A stretch of 64,000 nucleotides of DNA from Rhodospirillaceae bacterium (GCA_022843945.1 JALHMR010000006.1:1-64000); one strand, 5' to 3'. Positions 8,012-16,608 are shown, counted from the stretch's first letter. Made by a program: numbers and translations. Notes: generated by a model not told the origin, from the letters alone.

Positions 8012-8809
8012 TCAGGTGCTGCCCGGGCGGGTACCGGCGAGGACGGTGAAGCCCTGCTTCTCAAACAGGGATCGAACACCGGGAGAGCGGAGATAGGCGA
8101 GAACGCCCGGCGCCTCGGGATGCCGGGTGCGTGCCGTCAAGGCCACCGGGTAGACGATGGGCGGATGAGTCGTCTCCGGAAAGGCGTCGACGATTTTGAC
8201 GTTGGGGTCAGCCGCCGCGTCGGTCTGGTAGACGATGCCGAGCGGCGCCTCGCCGCGCGAGACGAAGAGCAGGGCGGCGCGCACGTTCTCGCTCTGCGCG
8301 ATCTTGCCCTGGATCGATGCCCAGACGCCCAGCGCCTCGAGCGCCGCCTTGCCGTACTTGCCGGCGGGCACGGCGTTGATGTCGGCCATCGCCAGGCGGC
8401 CGGTGCCCAGCAGACCTGCCAGGTTGAAGCCCGGCGCGATCGTCGCGGCTGCCGTCGAATCCTTCGGCGCGATCAGCACGATCCGGTTGCCGAGCAGGTT
8501 CGCGCGCGTAGCGGGTTTGATGAGGTCGCGCCGCTGGACGTAATCCATCCAGTCGAGATCGGCGGAGACGAACAGATCGGCCGGCGCCCCCTGCTCGATC
8601 TGCCGGGCCAGGGCCGGGCTGGCGGCGTAGGAGATCACGGCCTTCCTGCCGCCCTCCCGCTGCCATTGGACGTTGACCTCGTCGAGCGCGGTCTTGAGGC
8701 TGGCAGCGGCGAAGATCACCACGTCGTTGGTCTGCGACGACGCCGGGACAGCTGTGGCCGGGGCCAGGAGCCCGGCGAGAGCCAGGAGCGCGCGGCGGGA
8801 GACGGTCAT
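8012..8809 (-). CDS. modA: Periplasmic molybdate-binding protein ModA
   Basis: ModA captures molybdate (and tungstate) in the periplasm and delivers it to ModBC. I chose the ATG at 8809, which gives 265 residues beginning [17 protein letters not shown] with a signal peptide ending near residue 25. The frame is open for 12 more codons upstream, but a start there would run into the candidate Mo-box. The mature protein shows the family pattern: [16 protein letters not shown] at the start, where Ser and Ala main-chain groups hold the oxyanion, then [20 protein letters not shown] and a C-terminal helix. The signal resembles an SRRxLL Tat motif, but a Sec signal is equally possible. Confidence 0.93.
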   Translation of the reverse strand: MTVSRRALLALAGLLAPATAVPASSQTNDVVIFAAASLKTALDEVNVQWQREGGRKAVISYAASPALARQIEQGAPADLFVSADLDWMDYVQRRDLIKPATRANLLGNRIVLIAPKDSTAAATIAPGFNLAGLLGTGRLAMADINAVPAGKYGKAALEALGVWASIQGKIAQSENVRAALLFVSRGEAPLGIVYQTDAAADPNVKIVDAFPETTHPPIVYPVALTARTRHPEAPGVLAYLRSPGVRSLFEKQGFTVLAGTRPGST

Positions 8810-8845
8810 GGGCTTGAAACTACAACGCGCGCCGGGCGCCGCCAA

Positions 8846-8871
8846 GCGTTGTATCCCGACGGATATTACGC
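8846..8871 (-). promoter_or_regulatory. Candidate ModE-type Mo-box upstream of modA
   Basis: Arms GCGTTGTATCC (8846-8856) and GGATATTACGC (8861-8871) are reverse complements at 9 of 11 positions around a 4-bp centre (CGAC). ModE and MopA/MopB operators are inverted repeats built on CGnTATA-like half-sites, which this resembles. It lies 37 bp upstream of the modA ATG, and its TAATAT could serve as a -10 element. Repression of modABC when molybdate is plentiful is the expected logic. Confidence 0.6.
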
Positions 8872-8878
8872 TTTCGCG

Positions 8879-9454
8879 TCAGAAATCGCCGGTCTCGCCC
8901 GCCGGATTGGTGCGCGCCGCGAAGCTCTCGGCGCCGGCGATCTCGCGATAGTGACCGAGCGCCCAGCGCACCGAGGGAAAGGCGAGCTCGCTCCACGGGA
9001 TCTCGTCCCAGTCGAAGAGCCGGGCGTCGAGGCTCTCGGCGCCGGCGGCGAAGGCGCCGTCGACCAGGCGGGCGCGGAAGATGAGCTGCACCTGCGACAG
9101 GCGCGGGATGTTGTAGACGGCGATCAGGCCTTCGAGCGCGATGCGCGCGCAGGCCTCTTCCCGGGCTTCGCGGAGCGCCCCGTCCTGAGCCGTTTCATTG
9201 AGCTCGAGATAGCCCGCCGGCAGGGTCCAGAAGCCATGGCGCGGATTGATCGCCCGCCGGCAGAGCAGGATCTTCTCCTGCCAGTACACGACCGAGCCGA
9301 CCACCACCTTGGGATTGGCGTATTCGATGAACCCGCAATCGGGACAGGTCAGGCGTTCGCGGTCGTCGCCTTCGGGAATGGCGGCGAGCCGCGGACCGAC
9401 GGTGCGCGGAAGACTCCGGCTTTGCGGAGGAGTGCCGGGCGGGGTCGAACTCAT
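8879..9454 (-). CDS. Nudix hydrolase with N-terminal zinc-ribbon-like Cys pair
   Basis: From the ATG at 9454 the protein has 191 residues. CPDC at 37-40 and the following aromatic GFIEYANPKVVVG mark the short ribbon that precedes the catalytic fold in one class of Nudix enzymes. The Nudix box runs from G81 through E87 to REAREE at 95-100, matching GX5EX7REXXEE. Enzymes of this shape hydrolyse ADP-ribose, NADH or related nucleoside diphosphates. The substrate cannot be told from sequence. Its stop lies just upstream of the modA control region, so it may be transcribed separately. Confidence 0.88.
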   Translation of the reverse strand: MSSTPPGTPPQSRSLPRTVGPRLAAIPEGDDRERLTCPDCGFIEYANPKVVVGSVVYWQEKILLCRRAINPRHGFWTLPAGYLELNETAQDGALREAREEACARIALEGLIAVYNIPRLSQVQLIFRARLVDGAFAAGAESLDARLFDWDEIPWSELAFPSVRWALGHYREIAGAESFAARTNPAGETGDF

Positions 9455-9525
9455 GGGGTCCAAAGTCTGGACCGCGCCCCGTTTTATGACAACCTGGGCC
9501 CTGACAACCTAGGCCGGTCGGCCTG

Positions 9526-9801
9526 TCAGACGAGGATGTTGAGGAAGCTGCCCCGCGGCATCGGCTTGGTCGGCGGGGTGGCCGGGAGCTGGGCGGGAGC
9601 CGGCTGATGGCCGCCGGACGCGGCTTGCGGAAGCTGGAAACCCTGGCCCGCGACGGCGGCCGGCCCCCTGATCTGCGCGAACACGGCCCGGGCCGCGGCT
9701 CGGGCGGCGTCGGCATTGCCGGAATTCGGGCGGGGGGCGGTAGCCGGATCGGCTGAGCGGGAAAGGGCGTGAAGAACAGCGGTACTGGGCGGGATCTGCA
9801 T
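9526..9801 (-). CDS. Small proline/alanine-rich hypothetical protein
   Basis: A 91-residue frame begins MQIPPSTAVLHALSRS (9 codons longer if the ATG at 9828 is used) and ends PRGSFLNILV. The middle is rich in Ala, Pro and Gln with no predicted membrane segment, so it is probably disordered. No domain is recognised and no strong ribosome-binding site is visible. It fills the gap between the Nudix gene and the ECF operon, divergent from the latter. The hydrophobic, Gly-containing C-terminus after a disordered linker looks like a short docking peptide, which is the main reason for calling it a gene at all. Confidence 0.4.
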   Translation of the reverse strand: MQIPPSTAVLHALSRSADPATAPRPNSGNADAARAAARAVFAQIRGPAAVAGQGFQLPQAASGGHQPAPAQLPATPPTKPMPRGSFLNILV

Positions 9802-9861
9802 GATAGGTAAAATTTGCCACGTATCCATTTAAAAAACTGTTAATTGCGGCATTTCCTTTGC

Positions 9862-9915
9862 GAAACACCGATCTGGAGCCATTCCAAGGAATACGGCTCC
9901 GCCCGCTGGTGTTTC
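9862..9915. promoter_or_regulatory. Nested palindrome between the divergent small ORF and the ECF sigma operon
   Basis: Three nested inverted pairs share one centre: GAAACACC/GGTGTTTC (outer), GGAGCC/GGCTCC (middle) and ATTCC/GGAAT (inner, forming the perfect 12-mer ATTCCAAGGAAT). No T-tract follows on either side, so it is not a normal terminator. It lies about 130 bp upstream of the sigma-factor start and could be a tandem operator or a structured leader. Confidence 0.5.
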
Positions 9916-10044
9916 TCCGCCGTCGTCATAAAACCGCCGCCGCCGTGAAGGCCGGGGCCAAGACGCGCCCGGCCCGCTACACTCTTGGTGGCCCGGCCGG
10001 GTTGGGCTACGGATCAGGCAGGTAACAGGCGGGATAGCGAGGGT

Positions 10045-10563
10045 ATGAGCAAGCCGGCAGAAGACCACCCTATTGTCGCGCAGATTCCGCATCTGCGGCG
10101 CTACGCCCGGGCCCTGCTCGGTGACCGCACCATGGCGGAAGACTTGGTCCAGGACTCGCTCGAGCGGGCCTGGAGCCGGTTCCACCTGTGGCGCGAGGGC
10201 AGCAATCTCCGGACCTGGCTCTTCACCATCATGCACAACCTTCACGCCAACCTCGCGCGCAACGCCAGCCGCCGCCCGCAGACCGCTCCGCTCGACGAGG
10301 ATTTCGCCGTCCCGGTGCGTGCCGACCAGGAAGACCGGCTCGAGGTCGCCGCCCTCGACGACGCGCTGTCGCGTCTGCCCGATGAGCAGCGCCAGGTCGT
10401 GCTGCTCGTCGGCCTCGAGGAGATGAGCTACCAGGAAGCGGCGGTGACGTTAGGCATTCCCGTGGGCACGGTGATGAGCCGGCTGCACCGCGGCCGCGAG
10501 CGCCTGCGCGACATGCTGATGGGTGCCGCCGGCGCCGGCGGCGGACTGCGGAGGGTCAAATGA
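10045..10563 (+). CDS. ECF-family RNA polymerase sigma factor
   Basis: From the ATG at 10045 the protein has 172 residues: sigma-70 region 2 at about 12-75 (LLGDRTMAEDLVQDSLERAW is the typical region 2.1-2.2) and region 4 at about 110-157, with the HTH in MSYQEAAVTLGIPVGTVMSR. There is no region 1.1 or 3, so it is an extracytoplasmic-function sigma factor. The frame is open for 20 codons upstream, but MSKPAEDHP is the natural start. It overlaps the downstream anti-sigma gene by 4 bp, the usual sigma/anti-sigma pair. The promoter it recognises and the signal cannot be told from the sequence. Confidence 0.93.
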   Translation: MSKPAEDHPIVAQIPHLRRYARALLGDRTMAEDLVQDSLERAWSRFHLWREGSNLRTWLFTIMHNLHANLARNASRRPQTAPLDEDFAVPVRADQEDRLEVAALDDALSRLPDEQRQVVLLVGLEEMSYQEAAVTLGIPVGTVMSRLHRGRERLRDMLMGAAGAGGGLRRVK

Positions 10564-11411
10564 CCACTCCCTCCGGCATGTCCGGTTCAGGCGGGGGCCC
10601 GCTCCTGCCGCCGGGCGACGATGATCTTCACGCCTATGTCGACCGGCAGCTCTCGCCCGAGCGCCAGGCCGAGGTCGAGCGCTGGCTTTCCGGCGACGGC
10701 GATGCCGCTTCGCGCGCCGCCTTCTTCGCCCGGCTGAACGCCGAGCTGCACCGACGCTACGACCACGTCCTGGCCGAGCCGATCCCGGCCGAGTTCCTGC
10801 CGCTGCCCACCGAGCGCCGCCGGCGCGCCGACCGCCGCGGCCCGGGCCTGCGCAGTTTCGCCATCGCCGCCAGCTGGCTGATCGCCGGCCTCTTCGCCGG
10901 CTGGTCGACGCATAGCCTGCTGATGCCGCCCAAGGTGATCGAGCGCGTGGTCGAAATCCCCGGTCCCGCCCCCACCCTCGCCCTGCAGGCCGCCGCCGCG
11001 CACGCCGTCTACACGCCCGAGGTCCGCCACCCGGTCGAGGTGCGGGCCGACGAGGCGCATCTCACGCGCTGGCTGTCCAACCGCATGGGCAAGCCGATCA
11101 AGGCGCCGATCCTCGACGACAGCGGCTGGCGCCTGATGGGCGGGCGGCTGCTGCCGGTCGCTGAGACCGGGCCCGCCGGCCCGGTGGCCTGCCAGTTCAT
11201 GTACGAGCACGCCGACGGCAGCCGCGTGACGCTGTACATGAAGTCGGTCGACGGCGCCGAGCCTTCGGCCTTCCGCTTCGCCCAGGAGCGCGAGGGCATG
11301 GGCGTGCTCTACTGGATGGACGCCAAGCTCGGCTACGCGCTGACCGGCAAGCTTCCTAAAGAGGATCTCAAGATCCTGGCCCGCAAGATCTACGACCAGT
11401 TCAATTCGTAA
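10560..11411 (+). CDS. Membrane-anchored anti-sigma factor
   Basis: The 283-residue protein has a cytoplasmic N-terminal helical domain (DDLHAYVDRQLSPERQAEVE at 21-40), a single membrane span at about 99-118 and a periplasmic domain of about 165 residues. The start matches the class of anti-sigma factors that pair with alphaproteobacterial ECF sigmas. The HxxxCxxC zinc motif is absent, so it is a zinc-free variant. It begins inside the sigma gene (ATGA overlap) and would hold that sigma factor at the membrane until a periplasmic signal releases it. A terminator-like hairpin lies inside the repeat just downstream. Confidence 0.85.
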   Translation: MTTPSGMSGSGGGPLLPPGDDDLHAYVDRQLSPERQAEVERWLSGDGDAASRAAFFARLNAELHRRYDHVLAEPIPAEFLPLPTERRRRADRRGPGLRSFAIAASWLIAGLFAGWSTHSLLMPPKVIERVVEIPGPAPTLALQAAAAHAVYTPEVRHPVEVRADEAHLTRWLSNRMGKPIKAPILDDSGWRLMGGRLLPVAETGPAGPVACQFMYEHADGSRVTLYMKSVDGAEPSAFRFAQEREGMGVLYWMDAKLGYALTGKLPKEDLKILARKIYDQFNS

Positions 11412-11415
11412 TTCT

Positions 11416-11519
11416 GTCACCCCCGCGAAAGCGGGGGTCCAGTCTTCCGAAAAATCGGACGGCCGTAGGCCGCCCTTTTTCTCATGAGGCCTGGATGCCC
11501 GCTTTCGCGGGCATGACAT
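11416..11519. repeat. Extragenic palindromic repeat with internal terminator-like hairpin
   Basis: The outer arms TGTCACCCCCGCGAAAGCGG (11416 onward, to 11443) and the matching block ending at 11519 are inverted copies with few mismatches, and each arm is itself a hairpin (CCCGCGAAAGCGGG). At the centre GGCC-GTA-GGCC is followed by TTTTT and can end the anti-sigma operon. The element lies between two convergent 3' ends. It is the widely dispersed 'CCCGCGAAAGCGGG' type, often mistranslated as a short protein. Confidence 0.8.
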
Positions 11520-11525
11520 ATTGGA

Positions 11526-12725
11526 TCAGCGCTTCAGCAGCGCGGCCACGCCGGGCAGCTCCTTGCCTTCCAGCCATTCGAGGAAGGCGCCGCCGGCCGT
11601 CGAGACGTAGGAGAACTTGTCCTCGACCCCGGCCGCGGCGAGGGCCGCCACCGTGTCGCCGCCGCCGGCCACGGTCAGCAGCTTGCCCTCCTTGGTGAGC
11701 TTCGCCGCTTCCCGGGCCACGGCATTGGTGCCCTTGTCGAAGGGCGGATACTCGAAGGCGCCCAGCGGCCCGTTCCAGACCAGGGTGCGCGAGCCGATCA
11801 GGGCGGACGCGATCGTGTCCCTGATCGATTCCGGGCCGACATCGAGGATCATCTGGTCCTCCGGCACGCGGCCGATGGGCACGGTCCGGGCCGCATCGCC
11901 GGCGGTCAGCGCCGGGGCGACGACCGCGTCGAGCGGCAGCACGATGCGTTTCCTGGCCGTGTCGGCCTCGGCCATGATGCGCCGGGCCGTGTCCGCCATC
12001 TCGCGCTCGCAGAGCGAACGTCCGACCGCGATGCCCTTGGCGTAAAGAAACGTGTTGGCCATGCCGCCGCCGATCACCAGGGCATCGACCTTGGCGAGCA
12101 GGTTGCTCAGCAGGTCGAGCTTGGTCGAGACCTTGGCGCCGCCGACGATGGCGGCCAGCGGGCGCTGCGGCGCGTCGAGCGCCTTCTGCAGGGCCTCGAG
12201 CTCGGCCTGCATCAGCCGGCCCGCCGCGGAGGGCAGCAGGCGGGCGAGGCCCTCGGTCGAGGCATGGGCGCGGTGCGCCGCCGAGAAGGCATCGTTGACA
12301 TAGACCTCGCCGAGTTTGGCCAGCGCCTTGGTGAAGCCAGCGTCGTTGGCCTCCTCGCCTGAATGAAAGCGCAGGTTCTCCAGCAGCAGGATCTCGCCGT
12401 CCTTGACCGCGGCCACCGCCGTCTCGGCCGCCGGGCCGACGCAGTCCTCGGCGAAACGCACGGGCTTGCCGACGGCCTTGCTCAGTGCAGGCGCGAGGGG
12501 AGCGAGCGACATCTCCGGCACGCGCCTGCCCTTCGGCCGGTCGAAATGCGACAGCACGATGACCTTCGCCCCCTGGTCCGACAACTCGCGCAAGGTCGGC
12601 ACGATGCGCTCGATGCGGGTCGCATCGCTGACCTTGCCGTCCTTCATCGGCACGTTGAGGTCGACGCGCACCAGCACGCGGCGACCGGCCACCTTGATGT
12701 CGTCGAGGGTGGCGAAGCTTTTCAT
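11526..12725 (-). CDS. pgk: Phosphoglycerate kinase
   Basis: This glycolytic and gluconeogenic enzyme interconverts 1,3-bisphosphoglycerate + ADP and 3-phosphoglycerate + ATP. It has 399 residues from the ATG at 12725, which follows the SD AGAGGAA. The N-terminal substrate domain has [11 protein letters not shown] and SHFDRPKG. The hinge and nucleotide domain have [20 protein letters not shown]-like sequence (here [17 protein letters not shown]), [10 protein letters not shown] and the C-terminal [11 protein letters not shown]. The open frame extends 25 codons further upstream, but only the chosen start matches the family N-terminus. It is a single gene here, not joined to gap. Confidence 0.98.
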   Translation of the reverse strand: MKSFATLDDIKVAGRRVLVRVDLNVPMKDGKVSDATRIERIVPTLRELSDQGAKVIVLSHFDRPKGRRVPEMSLAPLAPALSKAVGKPVRFAEDCVGPAAETAVAAVKDGEILLLENLRFHSGEEANDAGFTKALAKLGEVYVNDAFSAAHRAHASTEGLARLLPSAAGRLMQAELEALQKALDAPQRPLAAIVGGAKVSTKLDLLSNLLAKVDALVIGGGMANTFLYAKGIAVGRSLCEREMADTARRIMAEADTARKRIVLPLDAVVAPALTAGDAARTVPIGRVPEDQMILDVGPESIRDTIASALIGSRTLVWNGPLGAFEYPPFDKGTNAVAREAAKLTKEGKLLTVAGGGDTVAALAAAGVEDKFSYVSTAGGAFLEWLEGKELPGVAALLKR

Positions 12726-12839
12726 GCGGGGATTCCTCTCAAACGGCGAAGGCGCGCTTTTGAACATAGGAAGGCGGGGCTTGGCAACAAATCCACCCAT
12801 TGGGGAGGGCCCGACTCCGTGCTGCCCGGGAAAAAGGCG

Positions 12840-12936
12840 TTTGTTCGAATGTCAAGGAAATGATAGGCTTGGCAGTCCTTTAAGGACGAAAAAAGTACAA
12901 AAACAACAAATAACAGTCGAACAGGAGAAGCTCCAC
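12840..12936 (+). promoter_or_regulatory. AT-rich leader of the cold-shock-domain gene
   Basis: A sharp drop in GC content precedes the gene. GTCCTT-T-AAGGAC (12875-12887) is a perfect small hairpin, followed by an A-rich, unstructured stretch (GAAAAAAGTACAAAAACAAC) and the SD CAGGAGAAG. Cold-shock genes typically have such AT-rich 5' UTRs whose folding controls translation. The sequence TTGGCA at about 12869-12874 is a possible -35. Confidence 0.4.
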
Positions 12937-13521
12937 ATGATGCCGCAGGGGGATGGCGCGCCTACTCGCGCCACCGTGAAGTGGTTCAATACGGCTAAGG
13001 GGTTCGGGTTCGTAACGCCGGCGGATGGGTCGCCGGAAGCGTTCCTGCATCTCTCGGCCCTCAAGCAGGCCGGTTTCGAGTCAGTGGGCGAAGGCGCGGG
13101 CATGGTCGTGGAAATCGGCCAGAGCCCGAAGGGACGCCAGGTCGTTCGCGTCATCGAAGTCGACAACAGCATGGCGCGGGCACCCGCTCCACGCATGCGA
13201 CCCGGTCCCGGACCCGGCGGTCCGATGGGCATGGGCGGCGGCGGTCACGCCCCGGTTTCGACCGAGGGTGCCGTCGATGTCGACGGCGTGGTCAAGTGGT
13301 TCAGCTCGCTCAAGGGCTACGGCTTCGTCTCGCCCAACGACGGCGGCAAGGACGTGTTCGTGCATATCACGATCCTGCGCAACGCCGGCGTCGAGACGCT
13401 GATGCCCGGACAGCCGGTGCGGATGAAGGTGGTGACGGCGCGCAAGGGACCCGAGGCGGTCGCCGTGCAGATCACCGGCCCGACTCCCGCCGACCCCGAT
13501 GGCGGGGGCGGCTACCGCTAG
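12937..13521 (+). CDS. Cold-shock protein with two cold-shock domains
   Basis: The 194-residue protein has two nucleic-acid-binding cold-shock domains. CSD1 (about 9-75) has VKWFNTAKGFGFVTP with RNP1 KGFGFVTP at 21-28 and a variant RNP2 (AFLHLSAL at 35-42). CSD2 (about 114-182) has VVKWFSSLKGYGFVSP with RNP1 at 126-133 and a canonical RNP2 VFVHITIL at 140-147. The linker at about 82-108 is rich in Gly, Pro and Met. The two-domain form is typical of alphaproteobacteria. By family it binds RNA or single-stranded DNA and acts as a chaperone or antiterminator. The start is fixed by the SD CAGGAG. The gene stands alone. Confidence 0.93.
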   Translation: MMPQGDGAPTRATVKWFNTAKGFGFVTPADGSPEAFLHLSALKQAGFESVGEGAGMVVEIGQSPKGRQVVRVIEVDNSMARAPAPRMRPGPGPGGPMGMGGGGHAPVSTEGAVDVDGVVKWFSSLKGYGFVSPNDGGKDVFVHITILRNAGVETLMPGQPVRMKVVTARKGPEAVAVQITGPTPADPDGGGGYR

Positions 13522-13568
13522 CGCCGCGCCCGCAAGGGCGGCAAGCTTCCGAAACGAGCGCGGCGCCT

Positions 13569-14357
13569 TCACACCAGGCGCCGGGTTTCGTATTGGCCGA
13601 TCGGCACCGTGTGGGTGACGAGCGGCCCGCCTTTCTGCCAGACATGGAGCTGAAAGCCCGGCGGCTCGAGCGCGTAGTCGAGCCGCTCGCCGGGATTGAG
13701 ATCGAGCACGAACTGGTGCGCCGTCGACGGGCAGGTCGAGGCCATCGTCCCGGCCCAGCGCGCCTGCGTCGAGCGGTGCACGTGGCCAGCCAGCACCCGC
13801 TCGATATTGGGATGGCGCTCGACGATCGCCGCGAGCGAGAAGGCGCCGTCCAGCGGCTGCCCGTCCATGTGACCCATGCCGGTGAGGTACGGGGGATGGT
13901 GGACGAAGATCACCGTCGGCCGGTCCGAGGTCGCCAGCATGCGCTCGAGCCAGGCGAGGCGGTCGCGGCACAGCCGGCCCGGCACCTTGCCGTCATCCAG
14001 GCTGTCGAGACCGATGAGGCGCAGGGCAAACGAATCATCGACATACTGGATAAAGCCCGAGGTGCCGAGATAGTCGTGATCGGGGAAGGCCGCGCGCAAG
14101 CTGTCGCGGGCGTCGTGGTTGCCGGGAATCAGCCGATAGGGGAAGGGCAGCCGCTCGAGCTCGGCGCGCAAGCGCGCGTATTCGGCCGGTGAGCCGGCAT
14201 TGACCAGATCGCCGGTGACCAGCGCCACGTCGGGCGTCGGCTTGAGCGTGGCCAGCGCATCGACGGCCCGCGCCAGGTAGCCGGCCGTGTCGAGCGCGCC
14301 GTAGAGCTGCTTGCCCGGCGCCACGACATGCATATCGGAGATCTGGGCGATGATCAT
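13569..14357 (-). CDS. Calcineurin-like phosphodiesterase (CpdA/GpdQ type)
   Basis: From the ATG at 14357 it has 262 residues. The binuclear metal site of class III phosphodiesterases is intact: D8 and H10 in QISDMH, D50 in VTGD, N80 and H81 in GNHD, then FVHHPPY and GHVH. This set is shared by cyclic-AMP phosphodiesterase CpdA and glycerophosphodiesterase GpdQ, and sequence alone does not separate them. The SDMHVVAPGKQLYGALDT start is more GpdQ-like. It lies 8 bp downstream of rlmJ and is probably co-transcribed with it, with no evident functional link. Confidence 0.85.
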   Translation of the reverse strand: MIIAQISDMHVVAPGKQLYGALDTAGYLARAVDALATLKPTPDVALVTGDLVNAGSPAEYARLRAELERLPFPYRLIPGNHDARDSLRAAFPDHDYLGTSGFIQYVDDSFALRLIGLDSLDDGKVPGRLCRDRLAWLERMLATSDRPTVIFVHHPPYLTGMGHMDGQPLDGAFSLAAIVERHPNIERVLAGHVHRSTQARWAGTMASTCPSTAHQFVLDLNPGERLDYALEPPGFQLHVWQKGGPLVTHTVPIGQYETRRLV

Positions 14358-14365
14358 GGCCGCCA

Positions 14366-15214
14366 CTATAGCGCCGGCACCAGCCACTCGACACGGGCCC
14401 CGCCGCCCTTTTCGGCGCCGAGAATACCGGCCAGCGCCGAGAGCAGCTCCTCAAGCGTGGCGTCGAGCTTCCACGGCGGGTTGATCAGCACCAGGCCGCA
14501 GCCGTTGAGGCGCTCGGCATCGTCGTCGGGGCGCAGCAGGAACTCGGCGATCAGCACCCGCTCGATGCCCGATGCTTTGAGGGCCTGGTGAAATTCCGCG
14601 ACCGGCGCCCGGTCCTTGATCGGATACCAGACCAGATACTGCCCGGTCGCCCAGCGGCGATGGGCCTGGCGCAGGCCGCGCAGCAGCGTCTCGAACTCGT
14701 CGCGCTTCTCGAACGGTGGATCAATCAGCACCAGGCCGCGGCGCTGCGGCGGTGGCAGCACGGCCTTGAGGCCGATGTAGCCGTCGGCCTGGCGCACGGT
14801 GACCTGGCGGTCGCGGGCGAAGAGCTCGCTGAGCGCCGCCGCGTCCTCGGGATGAAGCTCGAACAGGATGAGCTGGTCCTGACCGCGCATCAGCGAGCGC
14901 ACCAGCCGCGGGCTGCCGGGATACCAGCGCAAGCCTCCCGAGCCGTTGAGCGCCCGCACCGCGCCGAGATAGGGCTTGAGCTCGGCCGGCAGGCTGCGGG
15001 TCTCGCGCTCCAGCAGGCGGCCGATGCCGGATTTGAACTCGCCGGTCTTCTGCGCCGGCACCGAGCGCAGGTCGTAGCGGCCGATGCCCGCATGGGTATC
15101 GAGCACGCAGAAGGCCGAGTCCTTGGCCTTCAGCCGATCGACGAGCAGGGCCAGCACCGCGTGCTTGACGACGTCGGCGAAATTGCCGGCATGATAGGCG
15201 TGACGGTAGTTCAC
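14366..15214 (-). CDS. rlmJ: 23S rRNA (adenine-2030-N6)-methyltransferase RlmJ
   Basis: RlmJ methylates A2030 of 23S rRNA using S-adenosylmethionine; older names are YhiR and ComJ. The 282-residue protein begins with the family signature MNYRHAYHAGNFADVVKH. The SAM-binding region is VLDTHAGIGRYDL at about 37-49, and the catalytic N6-methyltransferase motif DPPF is at 165-168. Length and start match the family. It is the first gene of a two-gene unit with the phosphodiesterase. Confidence 0.96.
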   Translation of the reverse strand: MNYRHAYHAGNFADVVKHAVLALLVDRLKAKDSAFCVLDTHAGIGRYDLRSVPAQKTGEFKSGIGRLLERETRSLPAELKPYLGAVRALNGSGGLRWYPGSPRLVRSLMRGQDQLILFELHPEDAAALSELFARDRQVTVRQADGYIGLKAVLPPPQRRGLVLIDPPFEKRDEFETLLRGLRQAHRRWATGQYLVWYPIKDRAPVAEFHQALKASGIERVLIAEFLLRPDDDAERLNGCGLVLINPPWKLDATLEELLSALAGILGAEKGGGARVEWLVPAL

Positions 15215-15265
15215 GGTAGACTTCGCTAATCAGTAAACGCGATGCCGGATATCAGGGAACCCACG

Positions 15266-15906
15266 ATGATCATCATCCACCATTTGGGCATATCACAGTC
15301 GGACCGCTCGTGTGGCTTATGGAAGAGCTCGGCCTGCCGTACGAGCTGAAGTGGTACTCGCGCGGGAAGGACCGGCTGGCGCCGCCGGCCTATCTGGAGC
15401 TCCATCCGGCCGCAACGGCGCCGGTGATCGAAGACGGCGATAAGGTCCTCACCGAATCAGCCGTTATCCTGGAGTACATCTGCCATCGCTACGCGGGCGG
15501 ACGGCTGACGGTTGGGCCGCGTGATCCGAACTACACCGACTATCTCTACTGGATGCACTTCAACAACAATGTCCTGGGAATGTTTTTTGCCCAAAACGCG
15601 CTGAAGGCTGGAAGCGCCGCCGGCCCCGATGCGGAGCGATACACCAGACTCGTAAAACGACGGCAGGACAAGTACTACGGCTATCTGGATCAGACGCTGA
15701 GCGATCGACCGTACCTGGCAGGACCTGAGCTGACCTGCGCCGATATCATGGTGACGTTCGCTCTTACGGAATTGCCGCTCTTTGGCGGCCGGCCGATCGA
15801 GGGTCTCAAGAACGTCGCCGCCTATGTCGATCGCATTCGCGAACGTCCCGCCCACGCCAAAGCCATGACGATCGCCGGCCCGAATGCGAAGCCGCCGACG
15901 GGGTAA
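15266..15906 (+). pseudogene. Glutathione S-transferase with N-terminal frameshift
   Basis: An ATG at 15266 starts the typical GST N-terminus IIIHHLGISQSDR, but that frame then fails. The main frame resumes as VWLMEELGLPYELKWY at 15310. Restoring one missing base near 15305-15309 would give one continuous protein of about 213 residues. The rest is a complete GST: the thioredoxin-fold N-domain keeps the PVIEDGDKVLTESAVI glutathione-binding loop (ESA), and the helical C-domain ends at a normal length. Translation from the GTG at 15310 would lack the first beta strand and the catalytic Ser/Cys region. This is either a recent one-base deletion or a sequencing error. No programmed slip site is visible. 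Confidence 0.8.
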
Positions 15907-15909
15907 AGG

Positions 15910-16608
15910 TCAGGCGAGATCGAAGAGCAGAAGCTCCGCGCCGTCAACGCCGGCGATGTCGAGGCGCTTCTCGTTCGACACGGCGATCCCGTCGCCTTCG
16001 GCCACCGGCTTGCCGTTCACGCTGGCCTTGCCGCGCGCCATCTGGATCCAGACGTGGCGGTCCGGCCGGATCTCGTGCGTCACGGTCTGTCCCTTGTCGA
16101 GCAAGGCGGTGTAGAGGTCGAGATCCTGGTAGATGGTCACCGTCCCCTCGCGGCCGTCGCGCGAGCCGACCAGCCGCAGCCGGCCGTTGCGCTCGGCGGC
16201 GCTGAACTCCTTCTGGTCGTAGCGCGGCTTGAGGCCGGGCTTCTCGGGCAGCATCCAGATCTGCAGCAGGTGCAAGGGCTCGGTCTTCGAGGGATTGAAC
16301 TCGGAATGGTGGATGCCGGTCCCGGCACTCATGATCTGCACCTCGCCCGGCCGGATGGTCGAGCCCGTGCCCAGGCTGTCGCGATGCGCCACCGCCCCCT
16401 CGAGCACGTAGGTGAGGATCTCCATGTCGCGGTGGCCGTGCGTCGGGAAGCCGGCGCCGGCCGCGATGCGGTCGTCGTTGATCACCCGCAAGCTCCGGAA
16501 GCCCATGTGGCGCGGGTCGTGGTATTCCGCGAACGAGAAGCTGTGCTTGCTGTCGAGCCAGTCGATCCGGGTGGCGCCGCGCTCGGCGGCAGGGCGGAGG
16601 GTGATCAT
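15910..16608 (-). CDS. Pirin-family protein (YhhW-like bicupin)
   Basis: The 232-residue protein starts ITLRPAAERG and has the N-terminal cupin with metal ligands H57 and H59 (FPTHGHRDMEI) and H101 and E103 (GIHHSEFN), the positions that bind iron in pirin and YhhW. Family members show quercetin 2,3-dioxygenase activity in vitro; the physiological role in bacteria is unsettled. It is convergent with the GST gene (3 bp between the ends) and divergent from the iron permease at 16689. Confidence 0.92.
   Translation of the reverse strand: MITLRPAAERGATRIDWLDSKHSFSFAEYHDPRHMGFRSLRVINDDRIAAGAGFPTHGHRDMEILTYVLEGAVAHRDSLGTGSTIRPGEVQIMSAGTGIHHSEFNPSKTEPLHLLQIWMLPEKPGLKPRYDQKEFSAAERNGRLRLVGSRDGREGTVTIYQDLDLYTALLDKGQTVTHEIRPDRHVWIQMARGKASVNGKPVAEGDGIAVSNEKRLDIAGVDGAELLLFDLA

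Noticed and set aside
7309-8079. Extended frame that joins ModC to sequence opposite and out of phase with ModB
   Set aside because: The upstream part is a shadow of modB. ModC proper starts at 7308, overlapping the modB stop.
11416-11519. Short frame reading PRKRASRPHEKKGG... on the minus strand
   Set aside because: This is the usual spurious translation of the CCCGCGAAAGCGGG palindromic repeat, not a gene.
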